Assembly (NCBI RefSeq): GCF_004296575.1
Contig: NZ_SAYT01000001.1
Location: 652,856-716,855, forward strand
Source of the DNA: Dyella amyloliquefaciens
Lineage (GTDB): Bacteria > Pseudomonadota > Gammaproteobacteria > Xanthomonadales > Rhodanobacteraceae
Direction: 5' to 3'
DNA length: 64,000 nt
Numbering within the stretch: the stretch's first letter is position 1; each line of letters starts with the position of its first letter. A program made the translations under genes and the position numbers. The notes beneath the pieces are model-generated. The model had not been told where the DNA came from and did no database searches. It saw only the letters and a list, made by a program, of their open reading frames with translations. This document shows positions 44,440 to 53,400 of this stretch, in pieces.

Positions 44440-44883
44440 TTCGAGGAATCGGCGTTTGAGGTGAGGCTCGCAACTGCTCCACCTCAACCGTCGTCGTGTT
44501 TGCATTCCATCATGAAGAAGTTTCCGTGAATCACTCCGGTTGGATGGCTGGGTGAAAGGATAAGTTGGTGACGAACTGACCGAGGTTTCGTGTCGGTGCT
44601 TACGCGAATAGATCGGGTCATCCAAAGCATGACAGTCGCAGCGTTCCTCAAAGGGCCGGCGGTCACTCTTTTGCAGCGTTTTAGTCTTTCATGCTTGTTT
44701 GCGTGATGCACATCGATTAAGGCTTGCATGTCGCAGCGGTACGGGACGACAGCATGGGAACAGGGCTTTGGCTGCGCGCCGTCTTGCGGCATGACAGCCT
44801 TTGTCGCGTTGGCCAGTTCGCGCTATAGGCGAGGGACCCATCTGCTGTAAGCATCGTCCTCCGCCGTTCTGTCATTCCGCTCT
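44440..44883. other. Gene-free stretch next to an IS fragment
   Basis: I see no supported gene in these 444 bases between the pilin-like gene and the transposase fragment. Codon-like statistics are poor in all frames. Confidence 0.5.
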
Positions 44884-45198
44884 CTAGCTGTAGGAGACCA
44901 GGACGTTGTTGACGCGAGTTGGAGTTAGTGAGGCAGGTGGATTACCGTTCGCCCCGCTGTGGGGCCGGTGGTAGTTATAGTGCAGGTTCCAGACTGCAAG
45001 CGCCTCATGGCGTTGTTTCTCTGAAGCCCATGTGTGGGCGTAGAGGAACTCCTCGGCGAGTATTCGGTTATAGCGCTCGATTTTGCCGTTATGCCTGGGC
45101 GTGTATGGCGCGATTCGCTGGTGTCGCGTGCCACGCAGCGCTTCGACAAAGGCTACAGAGCGGTAGTACGCGCCGTTGTCGGTGACGATGCACTCGGA
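44884..45198 (-). pseudogene. IS481-family transposase, C-terminal fragment
   Basis: Reading the minus strand, an open frame ending in TAG at 44884-44886 encodes CIVTDNGAYYRSVAFVEAL, then PYTPRHNGKIERYNRILAEE, then YNYHRPHSG near the end. These are the second Asp region and catalytic Glu region of the rve/DDE core of IS481-type transposases. Similarity stops near 45198 and no start codon is present in frame, so the 5' two thirds have been lost. It is a relic, not a working element. Confidence 0.82.
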
Positions 45199-45515
45199 AG
45201 TTTCCTATATGACAGATCGTATCTGATCAATACATTGACGTTGTCATTTGACGGTTGCAAATCGATGGCGCCGCACCTTGAGTCGTCAACTGGCGTCTGT
45301 CCATAGGCAAGGGCTTTCAGCCATACGAGGCATCATTCTCCTGTCGGAAGTATTTCGCGCCCTTTCCGTAGTTCGGTTCCGCGTGTTCATCCGTAAGTGA
45401 GGAGGCCGGACGGATCTCGACAAGGTCGTCGATGTCTCAAACGGTAGCGGCGCCATTGGATGGTCAGGCATGGGTAGACGCTCAACTGGCATGAGGCTTT
45501 CGGTCAAAGATCAGA
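45199..45515. other. Gene-free stretch beyond the transposase fragment
   Basis: No frame here shows recognisable features. The sequence directly abuts the broken end of the transposase fragment and may be further IS debris. Confidence 0.4.
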
Positions 45516-45950
45516 GTGCATATCGCAATTTCAAGGCTTTCTCTTGAGGGCATCTCTAGCGGTGCCGCTGGGGCTACCGCACACATGGAGCGACGTCTGA
45601 TGTCTGGAGTTACTTCTATCGCTAACCTCACGGCTAGTGCAGCAAAAGCAGCACTAGCTAAACGCCCCAGGCAACGGTTGCTACCTTCTCCTGTTGCTCG
45701 AATCGGTAGCAGCAGCACGCGGATCGGAGTGGTAGCCAAAATGGTCGCGATGCTCACGCGGCGGGTAGGTTATACCTCGGTGCTCGTGAATCCCGAAACC
45801 GAGGTTTACGTCCTGACGGGCGGTGATGCGCTCCTGGCTGCTACCGCGTATCCCGGCTGGGTTGCGGGATGTTACGACCGGACAGCCGAGGAGACGGATA
45901 TCTCAAGTGACTTGCGATATCGGGTGGCAGAGGTCTGGCGCAACCCTTAG
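45516..45950 (+). CDS. Hypothetical protein (up to 144 aa, doubtful)
   Basis: The frame is open over 144 codons with an Ala/Arg-rich basic N-terminal half and a more globular end (TEVYVLTGGDALLAATAYPGW). An opposing frame of 91 codons covers part of the same DNA. No family, leader or clear ribosome binding site is recognised. Treat as a possible gene only. Confidence 0.3.
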   Translation: MHIAISRLSLEGISSGAAGATAHMERRLMSGVTSIANLTASAAKAALAKRPRQRLLPSPVARIGSSSTRIGVVAKMVAMLTRRVGYTSVLVNPETEVYVLTGGDALLAATAYPGWVAGCYDRTAEETDISSDLRYRVAEVWRNP

Positions 45951-46087
45951 GGCACGCAAGAAGGCAGATAGCGATCGGCGCATGTGCTGAATGGCTAAAT
46001 CGATGTCATCCGCGCGCTATCGTCTTGTCCGCGTTGCTTCTGGTCAGCCTGGTCGATTTGCACGCCTTGGCGCGAAAGGTCATTGGA

Positions 46088-46396
46088 ATGGCAGCCTCCT
46101 TTCTGGTCGCTGGTATCGCGTTGCTCGCTATTTCCATCGCGTTGCATTGGGAGCACAGGGAGACCTCTCTGGGCTTCGATAGGCGCATGCGCCTGCAGCG
46201 GGCCGCTATCGCATCGCGTGGCATTCGTGCTGTTCGGTATTCGCCTTCGGCACACTTGACGGAACCCCATCTGTGGCAAGCATTGGGAGCCTGTCTGCAG
46301 CCTGGCACGGTGTATGGCGATCGGCGGGGTCGCTTGGTTGGGCGGCTACTAAGCGAACTGCCGCCTACCAGTGCTCCGGGGCATGCCTGCAGCTAG
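46088..46396 (+). CDS. Hypothetical membrane-anchored protein (about 102 aa, doubtful)
   Basis: From ATG 46088 the product has an N-terminal hydrophobic helix (ASFLVAGIALLAISIAL) and a basic soluble tail ending in a Pro/Gly-rich segment. An in-frame TTG at 46025 would extend it. Family not recognised; codon use is weaker than in core genes. Confidence 0.35.
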   Translation: MAASFLVAGIALLAISIALHWEHRETSLGFDRRMRLQRAAIASRGIRAVRYSPSAHLTEPHLWQALGACLQPGTVYGDRRGRLVGRLLSELPPTSAPGHACS

Positions 46397-46562
46397 TGCT
46401 ATCTAACGAATGACTCGGCGCTGTTGAGTCGAAGTCCGTAAAACTTGGTCTGCGGCATCTCTCCAATGCGGCGAGAAGAAATCGCAGAACCTGGTGACGA
46501 CCATTTTCATGCTCGATCATGAGCTGGAGGAAGCGCTTTTGAGCCGCCTTCCAAACCGGGTA

Positions 46563-47174
46563 TCACCGAGCCGCTAGGTCAATCTTCGCCAGGGCATCGA
46601 GCATCCTCGGCGCACGGTTATCGCCACCGGCTTCGGCAAAATGAAGCCAGGTCTCGGCGAGTACATGATCAGTGGGGACGCCATGGCCACTGGCGTGAAT
46701 CCACCCAAGGCTGTACTGGCCGGCGGCCAAGCCTTGTGCAGCGGATCGACCACACCACATCAGCGCCGCTTGGACGTCCATGTCGACGCCGTAGCCAAAG
46801 AGATACATCAAACCTAGATTATTCTGCGCCGCGGCGTCGCCCTTCACGGCCGCCTTTTTGAACCAGTAAACCGCGGCCGATGAATCTTGGTCCATGGCTG
46901 ATCCCGCGTGGAACATGACGCCGAGACTGTTCTGGGATTGAACATGTCCTTGCTGCGCACCAAATGCGTACAAATACCAAGCACCGATGACATCTTGAGG
47001 CAGTCCGTCACCTGTCTCCAGGCGGGTGGCCAACTCGTAGGATGCAGCAATGTTGCCATTGTTGGCGGCAAGCTGGAGCAACAGAAGCGGTGATGGCCGT
47101 TCTTCGCTACCCTTCACTCCGTCCGGGCAGGGTGAGGGAAGCGTGCGGTCCGACGATGTCCGTTGAGCCTTCAT
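46563..47174 (-). CDS. Sel1-like repeat protein
   Basis: This 203-residue protein contains about four Sel1-type repeats of 36 residues: AAASYELATRLETGDGLPQD-like, then SQNSLGVMFHAGSAMDQD, AQNNLGLMYLFGYGVDMD and GQYSLGWIHASGHGVPTD. Such solenoids mediate protein contacts. No signal peptide is clear. ATG 47174 (MKAQRTSSDR) is assumed; a TTG start at 47279 is possible. Confidence 0.75.
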   Translation of the reverse strand: MKAQRTSSDRTLPSPCPDGVKGSEERPSPLLLLQLAANNGNIAASYELATRLETGDGLPQDVIGAWYLYAFGAQQGHVQSQNSLGVMFHAGSAMDQDSSAAVYWFKKAAVKGDAAAQNNLGLMYLFGYGVDMDVQAALMWCGRSAAQGLAAGQYSLGWIHASGHGVPTDHVLAETWLHFAEAGGDNRAPRMLDALAKIDLAAR

Positions 47175-47395
47175 TTGGGAGGATATTGGCCGTTGATGAT
47201 TGTGCGTCGCGACGCGACTACGGGTGGTGGAAGAACCGTGGCGATCAGCCGTCCAACTATGTGCAAGCGTCGAAGCCAAATGTATGCCTGCTTACTCAGG
47301 CCGCATATCGGACAAATCCGCTGCCTGCCATGTGCAACGTTACCTTCACAATAAGTGCTTTGAGTTGCATGCGCGATGGTCCGCGGACAAAAGAA

Positions 47396-47424
47396 AAGGC
47401 GGACGTCAGGGGACATCCGCCTTT
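47396..47424 (-). terminator. Rho-independent terminator on the minus strand
   Basis: AAAGGCGGACGTC (47396-47408) pairs with GACATCCGCCTTT with one mismatch. The minus-strand reading ends in TTTTCTTTTG. It lies downstream of the small minus-strand unit at 47442-47498. Confidence 0.7.
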
Positions 47425-47441
47425 GCACCCCAGTCCTTGAG

Positions 47442-47498
47442 CTAAACACACAGCCGTTCAGGGGGTGAAGCCAGTGTGCGAACCGGTGACCGGTTCAT
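47442..47498 (-). other. Possible 18-codon peptide or small RNA unit
   Basis: On the minus strand a GGA-N4-TCCGAT dyad (47544-47556) is followed 46 bp later by an ATG frame of 18 codons (MNRSPVRTLASPPERLCV) and then by the terminator at 47396-47424. The total would be a transcript of roughly 110-140 nt. Coding status is unproven. Confidence 0.3.
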
Positions 47499-47674
47499 TG
47501 CTCGGGGCAAGGTGACGATAGGCGAATCACCGCGGTCGTGTACATCGGATTATTCCGGGACGTTGGAGCCATCTTGAAGCCAGATTCCGGTTCGACCAGT
47601 CATCCGATGACCGAGTAGGATGCTACGGTGCGCCGCGACGTTATGCGATGTGTACTTGCCTGGGAGGAGGCCGC

Positions 47675-47893
47675 CTACTCGCGCGGTACTCTGCGCAGGA
47701 TCGCGTCCATCTGGCTTCGGATTTCGAGCTTCTTTCGGGTGAGCGTTTCGATAAGCGGGGAGTTGTTTGGGTAACCGCTTCTCGTTGCTGTCCGTATTTG
47801 TCTATTGATGTCGTGATGCTGATAGAACAGCCGCGCGAAGTGAGGGTCTCGTGCCCGTAGCTCAGCAATGACGAACCTGTATTTCGTAAGCAT
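47675..47893 (-). CDS. YdcH/DUF465-family small protein
   Basis: The 72-residue product MLTKYRFVIAELRARDPHFA and then RLFYQHHDINRQIR, ending LTRKKLEIRSQMDAILRR, matches the coiled-coil YdcH (DUF465) family. Function of the family is unknown. Start ATG 47893 is preferred to GTG 47947. Confidence 0.72.
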   Translation of the reverse strand: MLTKYRFVIAELRARDPHFARLFYQHHDINRQIRTATRSGYPNNSPLIETLTRKKLEIRSQMDAILRRVPRE

Positions 47894-47995
47894 GCAAATC
47901 GATGATCCACGAGTTTTAGGCCAAAATGCGACCGCGTACCTGTTCACAGCGAGCGTCCTCTCTAGTGCGAGCGAGTGTGCGTTGGGGGCGCAAAG

Positions 47996-48034
47996 TAAAG
48001 AGGGCGAGCCTCAAGGCCCGCCCTCTCTTCACTG
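47996..48034 (-). terminator. Terminator hairpin after the Gly/Thr-tail exported gene
   Basis: AGAGGGCGAGCC (about 47999-48010) pairs with GGCCCGCCCTCT (48015-48026) with one mismatch, loop TCAA. It follows the stop of the minus-strand gene at 48090. Confidence 0.6.
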
Positions 48035-48089
48035 ATAAACAAGCCATCGTCCTGGCATGTCCTTAGCCTTCGCTCCAGCTCCCAGGCTA

Positions 48090-48470
48090 TCAGTGGCCTC
48101 CCACCGTTCCTGTCGTACCCGTCGTGCCAGTCGTGCCACCGGTGCCACCGGGCCCATCGTTATGATGGCTTCCATCCCCTGAGAGAGCCCCCGCAATGGT
48201 GGCCGCCGCTGCGACAGCGGCTCCGATATACACGGGGGTCAGAGTGCCGTCGGCCGCGGCGCTGGCAGCCTTGGCTCCGCAAGGTGCCACAACGGCGCCA
48301 TCGCGGCGATCGGAAGAGTCGCCCTCCTTACTCTCCGCGCTCTTCCCGCCGCTCACGCAGTCAACGGCAACTGCACTGGTGCGATCATCACGGGACGCGC
48401 TTGGTTCGCTTTGCGCCCAAGCGTGGCCCATGGCCAACATCATGCCCACTACGGCGATAGCTCGCTTCAT
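48090..48470 (-). CDS. Exported protein with Gly/Thr repeat tail (126 aa)
   Basis: The leader IAVVGMMLAMGHAWA is followed by a Ser/Asp-rich stretch, two cysteines (DCVSGG, APCGAK), a hydrophobic segment (VYIGAAVAAAATIAGAL), and a tail of GTTGT units. ATG 48470 is decided by the strong AAGGAGTGTCAG ribosome binding site. The hydrophobic segment resembles glycine-zipper-type short proteins. An ATCGGA-N4-TCCGAT dyad lies 63 bp upstream of the start. Confidence 0.72.
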   Translation of the reverse strand: MKRAIAVVGMMLAMGHAWAQSEPSASRDDRTSAVAVDCVSGGKSAESKEGDSSDRRDGAVVAPCGAKAASAAADGTLTPVYIGAAVAAAATIAGALSGDGSHHNDGPGGTGGTTGTTGTTGTVGGH

Positions 48471-48532
48471 CTGACACTCCTTGTGTCGCTGTTGATGGCT
48501 TGCCATGCTAGGGATCGCGCTTGGAGGTAGAT

Positions 48533-48548
48533 ATCGGAACAATCCGAT
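48533..48548 (-). promoter_or_regulatory. GGA-N4-TCCGAT dyad upstream of the gene at 48470
   Basis: ATCGGAACAATCCGAT is a perfect 6-bp-arm dyad ending 63 bp before the start codon. It is one of five matching sites between 47.5 and 55.2 kb. Confidence 0.5.
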
Positions 48549-48646
48549 CTGTCATCACCGAGACGACTTTTCGATAGTCTGCTGTCTGAGAAAGTCGAAG
48601 AATTTAGGGCTTGGTTGCGTGCGGCAGAGCTCATCAGGCCTGACAG

Positions 48647-49075
48647 TTAGCACCATTCCCGCGTCGCGAACCGGTAGAGGTAGGGCTGACGCTCTTGCAC
48701 CCGCTTGAGTGCTGCGTGAAAGCCCCCCTGAAGGGCCCAAAATCTGACCTTGCCCGTCGGAAAGTGGAGTGTGACCCTTATCACGCGATTTGCAGGGCTA
48801 CGCGATACGCATATGCGCCTGAGGTCTCGCAAGGCGAAAGCTGTATGGCCGATGGCACCAAAAAGGTAGGTCCGATAAATGATGTCGTCCGTCCAAACCA
48901 GTCGGATGGACCATGACCACAACAGAAGCGTCGCCGGACTGAGCGTGGCTAGTGCAACGGCTGCGCGACTACCATCTCGCCATACCCCCGCGAGTCCGTA
49001 GACGATCGCTACGCACAGCACACCAAACGCCAGAATCGAGAACGCCTTGCGTGAATCGCAGGTGATGGAATGCAT
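48647..49075 (-). CDS. Hypothetical membrane protein (142 aa)
   Basis: Two hydrophobic helices lie near the N-terminus (FSILAFGVLCVAIVYGLAGVW and AALATLSPATLLLWSWSI), followed by a soluble C-terminal half rich in basic residues. This layout is like small PH-domain-type membrane proteins, but I cannot assign a family. Start ATG 49075. Confidence 0.55.
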   Translation of the reverse strand: MHSITCDSRKAFSILAFGVLCVAIVYGLAGVWRDGSRAAVALATLSPATLLLWSWSIRLVWTDDIIYRTYLFGAIGHTAFALRDLRRICVSRSPANRVIRVTLHFPTGKVRFWALQGGFHAALKRVQERQPYLYRFATREWC

Positions 49076-49278
49076 GACGGATCTGCTGAATGGGGCTGAG
49101 ATGGGCGGTACTTGAAATCACCCAAAGCAGTGCGATGGCGGATCGCGCAACGAATGCCGGGTAGCACGCGCCATTGCAATGATTTGCGTGGCGGGCGCTC
49201 GATCTGACCCTTGCTCTGGGTCGTTAGGTTTCTTTCAGGGGCCAGGGCGCGGCCTAGGGAACAGTTCGATGCCGCTCG

Positions 49279-49315
49279 GCCACGAGAGGAGGGCAGATAG
49301 CCCTCTTCTCGTGGC
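49279..49315. terminator. Long hairpin downstream of the lipoprotein gene
   Basis: CCACGAGAGGAGGGC (49280-49294) pairs with GCCCTCTTCTCGTGG (49300-49314) with a single mismatch, loop AGATA. There is no T-run, so its role as a terminator is not certain. Confidence 0.5.
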
Positions 49316-49323
49316 GACATTCA

Positions 49324-49683
49324 CTACTCGCAATGAAGCGACGATGCTACTTGCGCGAACTGGTCGCTTGCCGCTTTGCAAGCCGCGCCAAGGGCGTCCT
49401 TGTCGGTGATCGTTTTCCATTGTGCAGTGGATTGGTCGATGCCCTGCTGGAAGGCGGCCGCAGAGGAAGCGTCGGCCTTGGCGAAGCACGCCTTCGCGCG
49501 CTTGAGATACTCGTCGCAGGCCTTGGGTAGGTCCGACGTGGTAGCGGAAGCATTGGCCGTGGTCGCTGCGGTTGATGCGCTGGCGCCGGCAGCGCTGCCG
49601 GCGGTGGAAGCTGATTGGTCGTCGTGGCAGCCAGCCAGCGAGATGCAGCCGATCAGCACGGCGGAAAGAATGTGTTTCCTCAC
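49324..49683 (-). CDS. Small lipoprotein (119 aa)
   Basis: Type II leader with lipobox SLAGC (Cys 19), an Ala/Ser/Thr-rich spacer (about 24-50), and a C-terminal helical domain with Cys residues (LPKACDEYLKRAKACFAKAD and GAACKAASD). The helical part is like DUF5339-type proteins. ATG 49683 follows TTAGGAGCTTC. It lies 28 bp after the DUF805 gene on the same strand and probably forms one operon with it. Confidence 0.75.
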   Translation of the reverse strand: MRKHILSAVLIGCISLAGCHDDQSASTAGSAAGASASTAATTANASATTSDLPKACDEYLKRAKACFAKADASSAAAFQQGIDQSTAQWKTITDKDALGAACKAASDQFAQVASSLHCE

Positions 49684-49711
49684 ATGAAGCTCCTAATGTT
49701 GTGGGTGTAGA

Positions 49712-50059
49712 TCAAATCACTGCCTTCGGGTTGGCGCCATAGCGGTTCGTCCGAGGCTCTGAGTCCTGCGCCAGTAGATAAATCAGGTACAGGCCCACAA
49801 GGGGAACAAATCCGATAAGTAGCATCCAGCCGGACTTGCCGATGTCGTGCAGTCGTCTGGCGCCCACGGCAATTCCGGGGACGAGTACCGCCAAGGAGTA
49901 GATTGAACTTAGCCAATGCATTTTCATCAGGCCAAATACGAACCCAATGACGAACGCAATGACGATGTTCACAAGCGTAAACATCCAGAACTCCTCGCGT
50001 CTCGCGCGCCCATTGAAGTCTGCGTAGTGTTCGCGGATGACGCGCAAATACCATTCCAT
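49712..50059 (-). CDS. DUF805 family membrane protein
   Basis: This 115-residue protein starts MEWYLRVIREHYADFNGRARREEFWMF, the DUF805 hallmark. Three or four helices follow with GARRLHDIGKSGWMLLIGFVP. Function unknown. ATG 50059. A GGACTAATCCGAT site lies 62 bp upstream (50121-50133). Confidence 0.88.
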   Translation of the reverse strand: MEWYLRVIREHYADFNGRARREEFWMFTLVNIVIAFVIGFVFGLMKMHWLSSIYSLAVLVPGIAVGARRLHDIGKSGWMLLIGFVPLVGLYLIYLLAQDSEPRTNRYGANPKAVI

Positions 50060-50120
50060 GCCAGCCCATCGCCTTTTGTTTCGGAGGTTCCGATCTTATT
50101 CACGGCGCTGCCGTGCCACT

Positions 50121-50133
50121 ATCGGATTAGTCC
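50121..50133 (-). promoter_or_regulatory. GGA-N4-TCCGAT site upstream of the DUF805 gene
   Basis: Minus-strand GGACTAATCCGAT, 62 bp before the start codon. Same motif and nearly the same distance as at 48533-48548. Confidence 0.45.
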
Positions 50134-50233
50134 TATCAGTTCCGCCAAGCAAGCGGCGATGTGATTGAAGACTTGGCTTGCACGTCATTAGTCATCCTGT
50201 GCGGACAAATACACGCGGATGCGTATTGAACGC

Positions 50234-50246
50234 GGAATTGTCCGAC
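50234..50246 (+). promoter_or_regulatory. GGA-N4-TCCGA site upstream of the 31-aa gene
   Basis: GGAATTGTCCGAC, 57 bp before the ATG at 50303. Confidence 0.4.
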
Positions 50247-50302
50247 TCCAGGAAGGTGCGGCCTGTCGTAGGCTGAGCGCACGTTCAATCGGGGATGATT
50301 CG

Positions 50303-50398
50303 ATGCTGGTGGAGATTGTGGGGTGCGTCGTCGCCGTGGCTGTCGTTCTATATATGGCGCGGAGGTCTGCGAAGGATATCGACCAGGACCCGCCATGA
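50303..50398 (+). CDS. Small single-helix membrane protein (31 aa)
   Basis: The frame ATG CTG GTG GAG ATT encodes MLVEIVGCVVAVAVVLYMARR and a short charged tail, KDIDQDPP. A single transmembrane helix with a basic cytoplasmic end is predicted. It is too short for ordinary gene callers. No strong ribosome binding site is seen. The upstream regulatory dyad at the same spacing as in two neighbours is supporting context. Confidence 0.45.
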   Translation: MLVEIVGCVVAVAVVLYMARRSAKDIDQDPP

Positions 50399-50456
50399 AT
50401 CAAGTTCACGCCGATGGCGGGATTGTCATCGGCGTGAGAAAGGGCTGGGTCATATC

Positions 50457-53400
50457 TCAGTCGTGGAGATCGGAGTCGTCCATCTTACGTTCGATTCTGC
50501 GAACAAGTACTTCAAGGCGACTCATCCGAGCAACGATAGAGGCTACCCGGTCATCAATGGATGCGTCCGCTGAACTAGGCTCGACGCCATCGATGTCGCC
50601 AATGACACCCAGAGAGCCTTCAATCCGGTGAAGCCAATAGCGCTGCCGCGCCTCGTCATTGATCGCTAAAGCACCTTCCAGGTCGGCAAAGTCTTTCCGG
50701 CAGATGGAAAGAAGCTCAATCAAAATCGCGCGCAAGTGCGCGGGCTCCCTGTAAAAGTTGATGAGGTGCGCTGCCTGTCTGTCGACATCGCTCTCGTGTG
50801 ACCTCTGGGTGGAGCGGCCTGGGTGATCCACTATTGAAAGGATCTTGGCTTCAAGATCATGAAGGGTCACCGGTTTGGCCAGGAAACCATCCATGCCCGC
50901 GTCCAGGCACTGCTGAACCTGCTCCGGCAGCGCACTGGCGGAAAGGGCGATAATCGGAAGGCGCGGACCGCAACCTTCAGCCCGTCGCAGCTGCCGAGTC
51001 AGCTCAAAGCCGTCCATGTTCGGCATGTGGCAATCTGCCAAAAGTAGATCAAAACGCCCCGTGCTGAGTTCTTCCAGTGCCTCCACGCCGTCGCTCACCA
51101 TCACGTGATCGAATCCAAGCGCATCCAGCTGCCTATGGATGAGCGCCTGGTTGATTGGGTGGTCTTCCGCAATCAGTATGCGAGCGGCATGCGCTCGGGA
51201 TGATGGGGTAGGGATTGGCTTCGTGTCCGTGTTTTCCAGGTGCATGGCACGACGACATGCGTCAGCCACAGCCGTCCAGAGCACGGGGCCTGTTCGAACA
51301 ACTTCCGACGTGCCGGATGAAGCCGCCATGGAGGGCGAAATGGAGATGCTGTCACTGACGGCCATCTCCTGCCTGCCTGAATTGCCAGTCTCACCGATAT
51401 ACAAATCAGCGCCATGCTCGAAAGCGCTTTCACGGCGCACGTCAATGCCAAGTGCATGCAGGGCACCATTGATCTCTTCGAATAGAAGCTCATCCGAGAT
51501 CACCACCGATGCCATTTTCCCTGTGAACTCGGGTGATGTCTCCGCGGCCTCGATCATGTGCATCGGTAGCTCAAGGATGGCATCAGTACCCTTCTTGGGC
51601 TGGCTCTTCAGGTAGAGCTTGCCGCCCATCATTTCTGCGAGGCGTTTACTGATAGACAGGCCAAGCCCGGTTCCACCGAACCGTCGGGTGGTTGACTGCT
51701 CTGCCTGGGTGAACGGCTGGAACAGACGGGACAGGCTGGCTGGAGAGATGCCGATCCCGGTATCCGACACCATGAAGCGGATCAGCTGGATGCTGTCCGT
51801 TGACTCCAGCAGCACGACGCGCAGAGTCACATGGCCGGTATCGGTGAACTTGAGCGCGTTGCTCATCAGGTTGGTGAGAATCTGCCGAATGCGCAGGGCG
51901 TCACCCGCAAAAACACGCCCTACGAGGCCATCGTGGATAGCGTGGAGACTCAGCCCCCGATCTGCTGCTCCTACGGAGAAGAGCCCGGCCACACTGTCGA
52001 CCAGCTGATGGAGGTCAAAGGGGGCCGTCTCTAGGTCGACACGGTCCGCCTCGATACGCGAATAATCGAGGATGTCGTCGAGTATCTGCAGCAGCAGCTT
52101 GGCCGAGTCCTGCGCCATCCCCAGCATGGTTGCCTGCTCGGTATCGACATGGGTTCGGGAAAGCAGCTCCACCAGTCCCACCACGCCAGCCATCGGCGTT
52201 CTTATCTCATGACTCATCGCCGCCAGGAATGCTCCCTTGGCCGCTACGGCGGTTTCGGCCTGGGCCTTGGCCGCAAGCAATTCCTCAGCCTGTTGGTGGG
52301 CTTCCGTTGTGTCGATCCAGTACCCACTCCATTCGGCGGCACCGTCAGGAAGCCTGTGTGCTCGCCCGCCTTCCGTGCGTAGCCATCGCCACTCGCCCCG
52401 GACCTTCAGTCGGAAGTCGATGGCGGGCATGGGTTTGAGCGCGTCGGCCGCGTCATGCACATGGTCAAGCAGGCGCACCCTGTCGTCAGGATGAATCCGT
52501 CGTGCCAGCTCGGGCTCATCAGCGATGATCTCTTCCGGCGTCAGGTCGAGGAGAGCCTTCGAGTCGCCGCCTACATACGTGAAGGTTCGCCCGGATCCCG
52601 CCTTGACCTGGAGCTGGAAGACGACGGATGGCATCGCCTCAGTGATGTCCGAGAGTCGTTGTTCCGTCTCTCGCGCCTTGGCCTCCGCGCTTCGGATATC
52701 GCTGACATCAACGATCGTGCCGAGCATGCGGCTTTCCCTGGATGCCGCGCTCACAAAGGGTCGGCGCCAAGCGATATAGCTGTGCACCTGATGGCCGCCT
52801 GGGACTGGGGGAAGCGTCACCTCTGAACGCTCGCTTTCGCCACTCTCCAACATCTTCAGGTCCGATTCGTGCTGCTCCTCGGGCGAAAGTGCAGGCGTGT
52901 GTCTTGATTCGACAAGAGTCTTTCCAAGGATGTCATTGCGCGAGATTTCAAGCAGCTGCTCGTAGGCCTGATTGACGGCCAGATAGCGGCCTTGGCCGTC
53001 CTTGACGAAAACGGGGTAGGGAAGCGTCTCGAGTAGTGCATGCTGGAAGCTCAGCTCGTCGGCAAGCTTGCGTTCCGCGTGTTCCTTGTCGTTCATGGCC
53101 TTTCGCAGGCGCCGGTAGGCAAAGCCGCCAAGGCCGAAGAGGACGACCGCCGCTCCTATGCCCGTCACCACCCACGCCCACGGCACGCCGTAGTAATAGT
53201 CCGTGGTAAGCCAGCGCGCCCGTATGGCTTGGCGTTGAGCGCCGCCCAGGCCATTCAACTCTCGATTGATATAGGGGAGCAGCGCCGCATCCGACGGCCG
53301 TAGCCCGAGTGCGAGATCCAGATCGATGCCGGCGGGGCCAATCACATGAAGTTCCGCCGCATAACGATTGCGGATCAACGAATCGATGGCGGGAAGGGTG

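Noticed and set aside
45482-45757. A 91-codon minus-strand frame opposite the doubtful gene at 45516
   Set aside because: No leader, family motif or ribosome binding site; neither strand is convincing and I listed only the longer one at low confidence.
50395-50631. A plus-strand frame overlapping the 3' end of the hybrid kinase gene
   Set aside because: It starts with an ATGA overlap but most of it is antisense to the well supported HPt-coding region and its product is Ser/Arg-rich without features.
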